A stretch of 64,000 nucleotides of DNA, taken from Fermentimonas sp. (lineage in GTDB: Bacteria > Bacteroidota > Bacteroidia > Bacteroidales > Dysgonomonadaceae). The notes under the pieces were generated by a model, which did not search any database, had not been told where the DNA came from, and saw only the letters and a program-made list of their open reading frames with translations. Shown piece after piece: positions 56,707-64,000 of this stretch (position 1 is the stretch's first letter; the number at the start of each line of letters is the position of its first letter). A program made the position numbers and the translations under genes. Where the stretch lies: positions 360,593-424,592 of the forward strand of contig JADMKP010000010.1 of assembly GCA_015478775.1 (NCBI GenBank). Direction: 5' to 3'.

Positions 56707-57795
56707 TTAGGAATAGTGAGCACTTTGATCATCAAGATACCATTTATACATCAGTTTAATACCTTTTTCAAGGTCTACAATATGATGCCAACCAAGAGAT
56801 TTTAGTTTTGAGACATCATTTAGTTTTCTCAGAGTTCCATCGGGCATTGAAGGATTAAATTTAATTTTACCCTGATAACCAATTATATTTGCAACAATTG
56901 CTGACAACTCTTTAATACTAACTTCTTTGCCGGTTCCAACATTAATGTGTGTATTTCTAATCTCAGCCATATCTTTTATGATATCTCTGAAATTCACATT
57001 TTCCATTATGTAAACACAAGCATCTGCTAGATCATCACTCCAAAGAAATTCTCTTAGTGGTTTACCTGTACCCCATAGCTCGAGATGATTACTAAATATT
57101 CCGAATTTATTCAACGTTAAAACAAAGTCATCAACAGTGCTTTTACCATTCATTTTATCGAGGGACCTTCTTTTAAGATCTAGTTGAATTCCGCTCCAGT
57201 TATTATCGTGTAAACATTTAGCCAAATGCATTTTTCTAATAAGTGCGGGTAAAACATGACTCTTTTCAAGATCGAAGTTATCATGTGGACCATATAAATT
57301 AGGAGGCATTACCGATAAGAAATTGGTTCCATATTGTATATTGAAACTCTCACACATTTTTAATCCGGCAATTTTAGCGATAGCATACGGCTCGTTTGTA
57401 TATTCGAGAGGAGACGTGAGAAGATACTCCTCCTTAATAGGCTGTGGAGCCTCTTTGGGGTATACGCAACTACTACCGAGAAACAACAGTTTTTTGACTT
57501 TATGTTTATAACTTTCATAAATTACGTTGTTCTGGATTTGTAAGTTACGAAATATAAAATCGGCGCGATAAGTATTATTAGCAATAATCCCACCCACAAA
57601 TGCAGCTGAAAGAATTACATAATCTGGTTTTTCATCATCAAAAAACCTTTTTACGGCATTACTATCTAACAGATCTAACTCCTCATGAGTTTTTCCTATC
57701 AGATTATTATAACCTTTAGCAAGTAAGTTTCTCCAAATGGCCGAGCCTACCAATCCGCTATGTCCCGCAACATATATTTTACTATCTTTATTCAT
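56707..57795 (-). CDS. fcl: GDP-L-fucose synthase
   Basis: The 362-residue short-chain dehydrogenase/reductase family enzyme converts GDP-4-keto-6-deoxymannose to GDP-L-fucose by epimerisation and NADPH reduction. Motifs: YVAGHSGLVGSAI (8-20) for the cofactor, LGSSCVYPKEAPQP (about 107-120) with the catalytic Ser, and EPYAIAKIAG with Tyr and Lys (about 135-144). An insertion of about 30 residues near 205-235 makes it longer than the E. coli enzyme (321). It follows gmd by 54 bases, completing the pathway from GDP-mannose. Confidence 0.94.
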   Translation of the reverse strand: MNKDSKIYVAGHSGLVGSAIWRNLLAKGYNNLIGKTHEELDLLDSNAVKRFFDDEKPDYVILSAAFVGGIIANNTYRADFIFRNLQIQNNVIYESYKHKVKKLLFLGSSCVYPKEAPQPIKEEYLLTSPLEYTNEPYAIAKIAGLKMCESFNIQYGTNFLSVMPPNLYGPHDNFDLEKSHVLPALIRKMHLAKCLHDNNWSGIQLDLKRRSLDKMNGKSTVDDFVLTLNKFGIFSNHLELWGTGKPLREFLWSDDLADACVYIMENVNFRDIIKDMAEIRNTHINVGTGKEVSIKELSAIVANIIGYQGKIKFNPSMPDGTLRKLNDVSKLKSLGWHHIVDLEKGIKLMYKWYLDDQSAHYS

Positions 57796-57849
57796 TCTAT
57801 CATTTATTATAATTCAACCCTAACTGCATTAAATATATACAGAAGTATA

Positions 57850-58935
57850 TCACTCAAGTATTACTGCCTCCATAGCTCTCTGTTGTTTAATATACAACAT
57901 ATCAGATCTCACCATAAGTCTCACTAACTCTTCGAAGGAAGTGGAACGAGGGTTCCATCCAAGTAGTTCTCGTGCTTTAGTGGGATCGCCAAGCAACTGT
58001 TCTACTTCTGCAGGTCTAAAATATTTTGAATCTACCTCAACTAATACTTTTCCACTGTTAGCCTCGATACCTTTTTCGTCAATCCCCTCTCCTACCCACT
58101 GGATATTGATTCCGGCTTCGGCAAATGCATGAGTACAAAAATCTCGTACAGTATGCATCTCGCCAGTTGCCACTACAAAATCTTCAGGTGTATGGTGTTG
58201 GAGCATAAGCCACATACATTCTACATAATCTTTTGCATAACCCCAATCTCTTCTGGCACCCAAGTTTCCTAAGTAGAGTTTATCCTGCTCGTTATGTGCA
58301 ATTCTGGCAACTGCTAAAGTTATTTTACGAGTTACAAAATTCTCGCCACGACGTTCACTTTCATGATTAAACAATATGCCATTAACAGCAAACATGTTAT
58401 ACGATTCTCTGTAATTCTTAGTTATCCAGAATCCATAAAGTTTTGCAACACCATATGGACTTCGTGGGTAGAAAGGTGTTGTTTCTTTTTGTGGAACCTC
58501 TTGAACTAAGCCATAAAGTTCTGAAGTTGATGCTTGATAAATTCTTGTTTTCTTTTCTAACCCTAGTATTCGCACAGCTTCTAACAAACGAAGTGTGCCT
58601 ACCGCATCTGTCTCGGCTGTATATTCAGGAACATCAAAACTTACTTTCACGTGGCTTTGAGCAGCGAGGTTGTATATTTCGTGAGGTTGAATTGTTTGTA
58701 TAACTCTGATAAGTGAGCTTGAATCGGTCATATCTGCGTAATGAAGTTCTACAAGTCTATCTTTTTTCATATCTTTCACCCATTCATCAAAATAGAGATG
58801 TTCTATTCTAGAAGTGTTGAACGAGGAGGATCTACGAAGTAAACCATGAACCTCGTATCCTTTATCAATTAAAAATTCAGCCAAGAAAGACCCGTCCTGC
58901 CCTGTGATACCAGTAATTAAAGCTACTTTTTTCAT
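57850..58935 (-). CDS. gmd: GDP-mannose 4,6-dehydratase
   Basis: The 361-residue enzyme makes GDP-4-keto-6-deoxy-D-mannose. Motifs: [16 protein letters not shown] (8-23) for [17 protein letters not shown] (36-48), [10 protein letters not shown] with the catalytic Thr/Ser and Glu (about 133-142), and [12 protein letters not shown] with Tyr and Lys (about 158-169). The length matches the family. The start is ATG at 58935, with fcl directly downstream. Confidence 0.96.
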   Translation of the reverse strand: MKKVALITGITGQDGSFLAEFLIDKGYEVHGLLRRSSSFNTSRIEHLYFDEWVKDMKKDRLVELHYADMTDSSSLIRVIQTIQPHEIYNLAAQSHVKVSFDVPEYTAETDAVGTLRLLEAVRILGLEKKTRIYQASTSELYGLVQEVPQKETTPFYPRSPYGVAKLYGFWITKNYRESYNMFAVNGILFNHESERRGENFVTRKITLAVARIAHNEQDKLYLGNLGARRDWGYAKDYVECMWLMLQHHTPEDFVVATGEMHTVRDFCTHAFAEAGINIQWVGEGIDEKGIEANSGKVLVEVDSKYFRPAEVEQLLGDPTKARELLGWNPRSTSFEELVRLMVRSDMLYIKQQRAMEAVILE

Positions 58936-58960
58936 ATTTTATTTTTTTTATTATAATAAT

Positions 58961-60343
58961 CTATCCTGCATTCTTAAATGCTTTATTTCCAAAAACTGTC
59001 ATAAAAATGATTTTTATGTCCCAAAAGAATGTCCAATTATCTAGATAATCCATATCATACTCAACTCTCTTTTCCATTTTCCATAACTCATCTGTGATTC
59101 CTCTATATCCATTCACCTGAGCCCAGCCTGTAATACCTGGTTTAACAAAATGACGCACTTTATAATGTTGTATAAGTTGAGAATACTGATTGGTATGCTG
59201 AAGCATATGCGGCCGGGGGCCCACAACGGACATATTACCAAGAAACACGTTAATAAATTGCGGCATCTCATCAATATTAGTCCTCCGCAAAAAATCACCT
59301 ATAGAAGTTATTCTCGAATCATTTTTTTGTGCCTGTTTGCTATCTGATTCAGCATTTACTGTCATTGTTCTGAATTTCAAACAATTGAATGTTTTATTAT
59401 TTATCCCTGTACGCTTTTGAACAAAAAACACTGGTCCTTTTGAGTTTAGTTTAATTAGCAATCCTATAATAGGAAACAACCAACTAAAAACTAATAATAT
59501 AACTGCTGTTGAGAAAATGATATCAAAGATTCTCTTACCTAAACGCATAGTTAGATCATCAAGTGGTATTTTTTGTGGATTAAATATTTCAAAAGAACTT
59601 GCCGACTGTACTTTTCTACTTACAGACCTACTCCAATACCCATCCATTAGTATGTATCTAAGCCTTATACCCGTTTCGTTACAAATACTAAGAAGTTCTT
59701 TGGTGTTTTTTCTTGTAAAATATTTAGGATTTGTAACAAATAGCATGTTAATCTTATACTTGTCTGATACATTGTTAAGATCATCAAGAGATCCGAGTGG
59801 AGCATAGTCCGACAAGTTCTTAATATCTTTAATGTAACCAACGAGTCGGAATCCTAAAGAAGGGTTATTGTTTATCAATTTACCAAGAAGTTGACTAGAG
59901 TTTTCCATACCTAGTATTGCAACTCGGTGAAAAGTATGTCCATTGTTATATCTATACCGCTGTGCTTTATAGATAAAGTAGAACACTGCTACTTTTACTA
60001 CAAAAAACATAACGGTATACTCAAGGAGAAATCCTTTGTGATATCCCTTTGGAAGAAATAATTCTGCAAGTATATACAATGTGATAAGAAGAATTATAAA
60101 CCTTATACCAAAAGCTTTAACCCTATCAGTATATTTATCTGTAAAAAAATAATTCCTTTTTGAATATACTATATAAGCAAATAGTTCTGAAACATTGGCA
60201 TGTAGAATATAAAGATTCCTACCAGGAAGATCTACATAGTTATACATTGGACTATTATGAAAGACCATATATGCACATGCGTTCAATAAAAACAAGTCGA
60301 ATAATAAAAAGAAAACGCGTACTCCTGAATTAGTTGTTTCCAT
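58961..60343 (-). CDS. polyprenyl-phosphate sugar phosphotransferase (WbaP/WcaJ-like)
   Basis: The 460-residue enzyme starts repeat-unit synthesis by moving a sugar-1-phosphate onto undecaprenyl phosphate. Four N-terminal membrane segments and a CoA-binding-like middle region (AILGMENSSQLLGKLI) precede the catalytic part: KRIFDIIFSTAVILL (near 270), FNCLKFRTM, then RRTNIDEMPQFINVFLGNMS and VGPRPH. The sugar (glucose, galactose or a derivative) cannot be read from sequence. The gene lies 25 bases upstream of gmd. Confidence 0.92.
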   Translation of the reverse strand: METTNSGVRVFFLLFDLFLLNACAYMVFHNSPMYNYVDLPGRNLYILHANVSELFAYIVYSKRNYFFTDKYTDRVKAFGIRFIILLITLYILAELFLPKGYHKGFLLEYTVMFFVVKVAVFYFIYKAQRYRYNNGHTFHRVAILGMENSSQLLGKLINNNPSLGFRLVGYIKDIKNLSDYAPLGSLDDLNNVSDKYKINMLFVTNPKYFTRKNTKELLSICNETGIRLRYILMDGYWSRSVSRKVQSASSFEIFNPQKIPLDDLTMRLGKRIFDIIFSTAVILLVFSWLFPIIGLLIKLNSKGPVFFVQKRTGINNKTFNCLKFRTMTVNAESDSKQAQKNDSRITSIGDFLRRTNIDEMPQFINVFLGNMSVVGPRPHMLQHTNQYSQLIQHYKVRHFVKPGITGWAQVNGYRGITDELWKMEKRVEYDMDYLDNWTFFWDIKIIFMTVFGNKAFKNAG

Positions 60344-60355
60344 ATGTCATAGCTG

Positions 60356-61120
60356 CTAATTGCGGTCGAACTTTATAAATTCAGATGGAAATACATTTAA
60401 ATGAGGACTTTTATTTAAATAATCGAATTTCTCTCTTATAATTTCTGCTACGAAAAGAGTATTTCCAATTAAGTACCTCTTCCACATTCTTTTAGGCTCC
60501 TTAATAAGTCTGTATAACCATTCTAATCCTGTTGAAATCATCCATGTAGGAGCTCTATGAATAGTGCCAGCGTAAAAATCGAAAACCGCCCCTATACAGC
60601 AAATATGACCTGCATTAATTTTTTTAAAATGCTCGAAAGCCCATTTCTCTTGTTTAGGCGCCGTCATTCCTACAAACAAAACATCGGGATTTACATTATT
60701 AATCAGTTCAACCATACTTAAACTTTCTTCTTCAGAAAACTCTGTTTTATATGGTGGAGAAAAAGTATGAACTTGAATGCCTGGATACTCTTTATGGGCC
60801 CTTTCTTTTATAAGAGAAAGAGTTGAATCTGTACTTCCCAGGAAGAAACACGTACCCTTCTTTTCATGAACCCTTTGCATTTCATATCTAAAAAGATCAT
60901 CTCCGGCTATTTTTTTTATACTTTTGCCTTTTAGCCATTTAACTCCCATCACAACACTAATTCCATCAGGGAGCAGGATATCACTTCCTTTTAATGCCTC
61001 ATAAAACACCGGATCTTTTCTAACCGTATTAAACGAATGGGCATTTAAAGTTGTAATAAGCTGTTTATCAGGAAGAATATCATGAAGTGACCTGTTATAT
61101 AATTCGAATTTTCTGAACAT
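60356..61120 (-). CDS. WecG/TagA/CpsF family glycosyltransferase (GT26)
   Basis: The 254-residue protein has the GT26 features: LLPDGISVVMGVKWL (about 50-64), IAGDDLFRYEMQ, FLGSTDSTLSL, VGMTAPKQEKWAFEH (about 150-164) and the C-terminal RAPTWMISTGLEWLYRLIKE with EPKRMWKRYL. E. coli WecG transfers ManNAcA and TagA transfers ManNAc to a lipid-linked GlcNAc. The sugar used here is not known. The wecC-like fragment at 49612-49782 is a reminder that a ManNAcA pathway may once have been near. Confidence 0.92.
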   Translation of the reverse strand: MFRKFELYNRSLHDILPDKQLITTLNAHSFNTVRKDPVFYEALKGSDILLPDGISVVMGVKWLKGKSIKKIAGDDLFRYEMQRVHEKKGTCFFLGSTDSTLSLIKERAHKEYPGIQVHTFSPPYKTEFSEEESLSMVELINNVNPDVLFVGMTAPKQEKWAFEHFKKINAGHICCIGAVFDFYAGTIHRAPTWMISTGLEWLYRLIKEPKRMWKRYLIGNTLFVAEIIREKFDYLNKSPHLNVFPSEFIKFDRN

Positions 61121-61142
61121 ATCTTCTGAATTTTAAAGTGAA

Positions 61143-62072
61143 TTATGTTTTTACTGACCAGCTAAAGCTGTATCTGAGTGAAGTGATACTATTATGATTT
61201 TCTTTGAATCTTAGTAAACCTGGATTTGGCTCACCTTCGAGACTAGAAGTTCCCAAGTCAATATATTCATATCCTAATTCTTTGTAAAATTCATAAACCT
61301 TCATATACATAAGGTCGATTACTCCTAGACTTCTCTTTTCAAGGTCACTTCCCATGAAAATACCTTGTGCTATACTTTTATGCCCTCGATAAATAACTGC
61401 TGCGCCTATGCAATTTCCGTTACCTTCTCTAATAATGAAAAAGTCAACTGGAAATATATCTTTTACCTTAAGAATATCTTCAAGCGTCATATGAATTTTG
61501 CGACCTAAACTTTCTCGGTTTTTATAGATTACCTCATAAGCACTCTCCATATCGTCGAGACCTGTTGCAATAGACCATTCAAGATTATTATTAATTGCTT
61601 TTCTACAATTGCCGGCAACATCGCTCTTAGTCCACTTTCCATCAAACTTCTTCAAATCTATACAGCTATTTAAATCAGGCACTTCCATTTTAAACCCAAG
61701 TCTAATAAATGCATTAATAAGCTTAGCATTCATGTTTTTTTGATATATATCAGATGGAAGAGTAATTGCAATTTTTTTCAATTCCTCACTTACTATATAG
61801 TCTTTAAGATCTGATAAGAACTCATAAATCAATTCATAAGATAAGTGCTCGTGCCTATAATGAAATCCACCGAATGGGGCAGAAAAAGGAGAACGTAAAA
61901 CTCCATCTTTAAGCCCAGCCAATAGACCAATAGAGTATGCACCTTCCTTCATCAATCTTACTATTTTATCTTGCTTAAATTTATTCAGTGACATGAAAGA
62001 CTCACTAATAAAAGGACTTTTATCGGTTGGAAAATGTCTCCTGTATTCATTTTGTGATACTTCGAAAAGCAT
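61143..62072 (-). CDS. FemAB/GNAT-like acyltransferase domain protein
   Basis: The 309-residue protein resembles the BioF2-like/FemAB-type GNAT proteins common in polysaccharide loci: YSIGLLAGLKDGVLRSPFSA and GGFHYRHEHL in the first half, then FFIIREGNGNCIGAAVIYRG, AQGIFMGSDLEKRSLGV and YEYIDLGTSSLEGEPNPGL in the acyl-CoA-type fold. It may attach an amino-acyl or acyl group to a sugar. Substrates are unknown. It is 21 bases from the next gene upstream and 22 from the one downstream. Confidence 0.8.
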   Translation of the reverse strand: MLFEVSQNEYRRHFPTDKSPFISESFMSLNKFKQDKIVRLMKEGAYSIGLLAGLKDGVLRSPFSAPFGGFHYRHEHLSYELIYEFLSDLKDYIVSEELKKIAITLPSDIYQKNMNAKLINAFIRLGFKMEVPDLNSCIDLKKFDGKWTKSDVAGNCRKAINNNLEWSIATGLDDMESAYEVIYKNRESLGRKIHMTLEDILKVKDIFPVDFFIIREGNGNCIGAAVIYRGHKSIAQGIFMGSDLEKRSLGVIDLMYMKVYEFYKELGYEYIDLGTSSLEGEPNPGLLRFKENHNSITSLRYSFSWSVKT

Positions 62073-62093
62073 ATTTTTTTAAATATTAAAAAG

Positions 62094-63206
62094 TTAATTA
62101 TTAATTAATTCTGATAATATATTGTGTAATCTCTGTTCAAAGATTGGCAGAGTATATTGATGTTCGTACTTTTTTCTTCCATTTATTCCCATCCCTTCTC
62201 TTTGTGATGGATTAACTATAAAGTACTCGATTTTATTGGCAAGAGCCATTGCATCGTCATATGGTGATATTAAGAAACCTGTTTTTCCATCTTCAACCAT
62301 ATCTGGTATACCTCCTTCTGTAGTTGTGATAACGGGAAGACAATGCTGCATTGCTTCTATGATAGTTAATGGAAAGCAATCGCAACGTGATGGAAGAACA
62401 AAAACATCAGCGTGCTCGAAAGTCATATCTTTAAGTTTACCAAAACGTTTACCTAAATATTTTACTTGTTTATCGAGTCCTTTATTTTCTATAAACTCAG
62501 TAAGTTGTTTTGCACTGATATCTCCTTCCCCTCCTACAAAATCACACTCAAATGTATAACCTTTGTTATTTAATATAGTACAAGCTTCTATTAGTACAAA
62601 AACGCCTTTTTCTCTCATTAGATTAGAAAAGAAGAGAATTCTGAATGATTCATTTAATTGCGGATTTAAAAAAGAAGTTTTGGGTAGATAATCCTTAATA
62701 CCGTTAGGGCAGTTATAAACTCTATTCTTTGAAACATAAGGCTCAATATCATAATAGAGATGTTTAGATAGAATGATTACACTACTGTTTTTAAAAACAA
62801 ACCTATAGAGTAAATCATTTATCTTCTTTTTCTTTGCAATTAAGACACCCTTATTATGTAAATGGTAAACTATTTTTACACGAAAAAGACGTAATAACGC
62901 AACTAATAATACATCCTTCCGAAAACCACTTCCAGTAGTTGTAAGTGCATAGTAGCATAAGTTAGGTTTACGATGTATAAGATTACCTAATAAATTAAAC
63001 CAAGTAATAGTAAAACGAAATAGCTTTTTAACATTTGTTTTACCGCTTTCATGTACTTCTCGTGAAAGTATAAGATTGATATACCTCCCTTCAAAGGAGT
63101 CATTAATTATATTGCTCTCTTTTACAAGTTCTCCTACTAAAGATGAGCCATGAACTGGGGGTGGTAGGTGAAGCATAAATAAAATATTTTTACATGGCTT
63201 ACTCAT
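62094..63206 (-). CDS. glycosyltransferase family 4 protein
   Basis: The 370-residue GT-B enzyme has the N-terminal acceptor-domain start LFMLHLPPPVHGSSLV (about 9-24) and the donor-domain motifs ILFFSNLMREKGVFVLIEAC (about 190-209), FVGGEGD, VFVLPSRCDCFPLTIIEAM with the E-type donor residue, and TTEGGIPDMVEDGKTGFLI. It adds one sugar to the repeat unit; which one is unknown. Its start overlaps the end of the neighbouring glycosyltransferase gene by four bases, so the two are translationally coupled. Confidence 0.92.
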   Translation of the reverse strand: MSKPCKNILFMLHLPPPVHGSSLVGELVKESNIINDSFEGRYINLILSREVHESGKTNVKKLFRFTITWFNLLGNLIHRKPNLCYYALTTTGSGFRKDVLLVALLRLFRVKIVYHLHNKGVLIAKKKKINDLLYRFVFKNSSVIILSKHLYYDIEPYVSKNRVYNCPNGIKDYLPKTSFLNPQLNESFRILFFSNLMREKGVFVLIEACTILNNKGYTFECDFVGGEGDISAKQLTEFIENKGLDKQVKYLGKRFGKLKDMTFEHADVFVLPSRCDCFPLTIIEAMQHCLPVITTTEGGIPDMVEDGKTGFLISPYDDAMALANKIEYFIVNPSQREGMGINGRKKYEHQYTLPIFEQRLHNILSELINN

Positions 63207-64000
63207 AGCATTTTATTGTATAATTTATTATATGAGTTAATCATTTTCTCTAATGAAAATCTCTCATTTACATAATCATATGCCATTTTTTTAATGGCTT
63301 CTTTATCTAGACTGTTACTATTTATTTTATCAAAAATATCGTATAATTCTTTGTCATTATTTAAATGAAACTTTAGTGGCCATTTTTCAGGAAGAGTTTC
63401 TTCTAATCCTGGAGCAAATGATGCAATAACTGGAACTCCTGAGAATGAAGCTTCAATTGATGTTAATGCCAAACCCTCGAAATGTGAAGGAAAGAATAGA
63501 TAGTCGAATTCGTGAAACATGGTGGAAACATTTGGTATAGGCTCGTAAAGAAACATATGAGATTGCTCACGAGAAAGTTGTTCTAATTGTTTTCTATAAG
63601 TTCCACTACCAATAACATGAAAAGTAAATTTTCCAGGATATCTACGTTCAACTTCAATCACAACAGGTATGAGTGTATCCATTCCTTTATAATCTTCGAA
63701 CCGCCCACAAAATGCAATATTGATTTTTTCCTTATCAAGAGGAAAAGGATAAGCTAGTTTCTGTGGAGTTTTGCGTCCATTATTTATGATTTGTTTATAT
63801 TTAGATACCTTCAATCCATATTTTTTACGTAGTTTCTCATAAGCTAACATTGAATAGTAAGAGACAGAGACAATTCGGTCATCTTTATAAACAGATTCTG
63901 TAATTTTCCCCATCCAGTAGTGGTTACGCCATAATTGAGTATTATGAATTGTACGAATAATATTAGGCATTTTTAGTTTTGATAATCGAGAAAAACGTAT
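63203..64000 (-). CDS. glycosyltransferase family 4 protein, 5' end outside the window
   Basis: The visible part has the donor domain: NIAFCGRFEDYKGMDTLIPV (about 85-104 from the first Met at 63970), HVIGSGTYRKQLEQL, YLFFPSHFEGLALTSIEAS with the E-x7-E type motif, and FSGVPVIASFAPGLEETL. The frame is still open between 63970 and the right edge (RFSRLSKLKMPNIIRTIHNT), and the typical N-terminal Gly-rich loop is absent, so the start lies beyond the window. It overlaps the next gene by four bases. Confidence 0.9.
   Translation of the reverse strand: MRFSRLSKLKMPNIIRTIHNTQLWRNHYWMGKITESVYKDDRIVSVSYYSMLAYEKLRKKYGLKVSKYKQIINNGRKTPQKLAYPFPLDKEKINIAFCGRFEDYKGMDTLIPVVIEVERRYPGKFTFHVIGSGTYRKQLEQLSREQSHMFLYEPIPNVSTMFHEFDYLFFPSHFEGLALTSIEASFSGVPVIASFAPGLEETLPEKWPLKFHLNNDKELYDIFDKINSNSLDKEAIKKMAYDYVNERFSLEKMINSYNKLYNKML

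Overview
The window is AT-rich bacterial chromosome that reads as Bacteroidota, most likely order Bacteroidales. Evidence: Bacteroidetes-style promoters (TTTG or TTG, a 19-20 bp spacer, then TAnnTTTG) before both tRNA genes, dps and a DNA glycosylase gene; a BtuB/BtuG vitamin B12 pair behind a cobalamin riboswitch; the ftsX-DUF3098-uppP-truB order; an N-terminally extended pseudouridine synthase; a NagB-like/PIG-L fusion; a long LptF/G permease; and TonB-type receptors with carboxypeptidase-like N-terminal domains. I cannot name a genus from sequence alone.

Layout. 1-4907 (minus): truB (partial), uppP, DUF3098, ftsX, terC and a CCA-adding enzyme. 5048-9365 (plus): an unknown lipoprotein, then a B12 riboswitch controlling btuB and a btuG-like lipoprotein. 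9464-15948 (minus): a small exported protein, lepA, asnS, an rluB-type synthase and purB. 16140-16875 (plus): tRNA-Val and a pyrimidine-dimer glycosylase. 16931-23268: a TonB receptor and a stress-like group (four-helix-bundle protein, CsbD, a DUF421 gene broken by a stop codon, pirin with a decayed ORF behind it, Dps). 23372-28031 (minus): an outer-membrane barrel gene followed by a LytS/LytTR-type sensor and regulator. 28295-30964: YeiH, SixA and DUF4230. 31046-44540 (minus): tdh and kbl (threonine to glycine), rmuC, ribBA, lptF/G, a START-like protein, the NagB/PIG-L fusion, an MFS transporter and mutS2. 44816: tRNA-Met.

44.8-49.8 kb is a scarred accessory segment. It holds a 5'-truncated FISUMP gene and a 5'-truncated, frameshifted ABC exporter meeting head to head at one junction. 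Beyond them lie a glycosyltransferase and a chimeric remnant of a wecC-like dehydrogenase and a GNAT gene. 50.3-64.0 kb is a surface-polysaccharide locus: glycosyltransferases, a WecG/TagA enzyme, a polyprenyl-phosphate sugar transferase, gmd and fcl for GDP-L-fucose, and an acylation-type cassette (MBOAT, SGNH-like protein, FkbH-like protein, acyl carrier protein, GNAT). A beta-helix protein with a sorting-like C-terminus lies on the opposite strand. The window ends inside a glycosyltransferase gene.

The most interesting items are the FkbH/ACP/MBOAT cassette, the recombination scars beside it, the hairpin touching the btuB start codon, the NagB-like domain without its catalytic residues, an exact 15-bp-period repeat at the 3' end of tdh, and an unusual T-loop in tRNA-Met.
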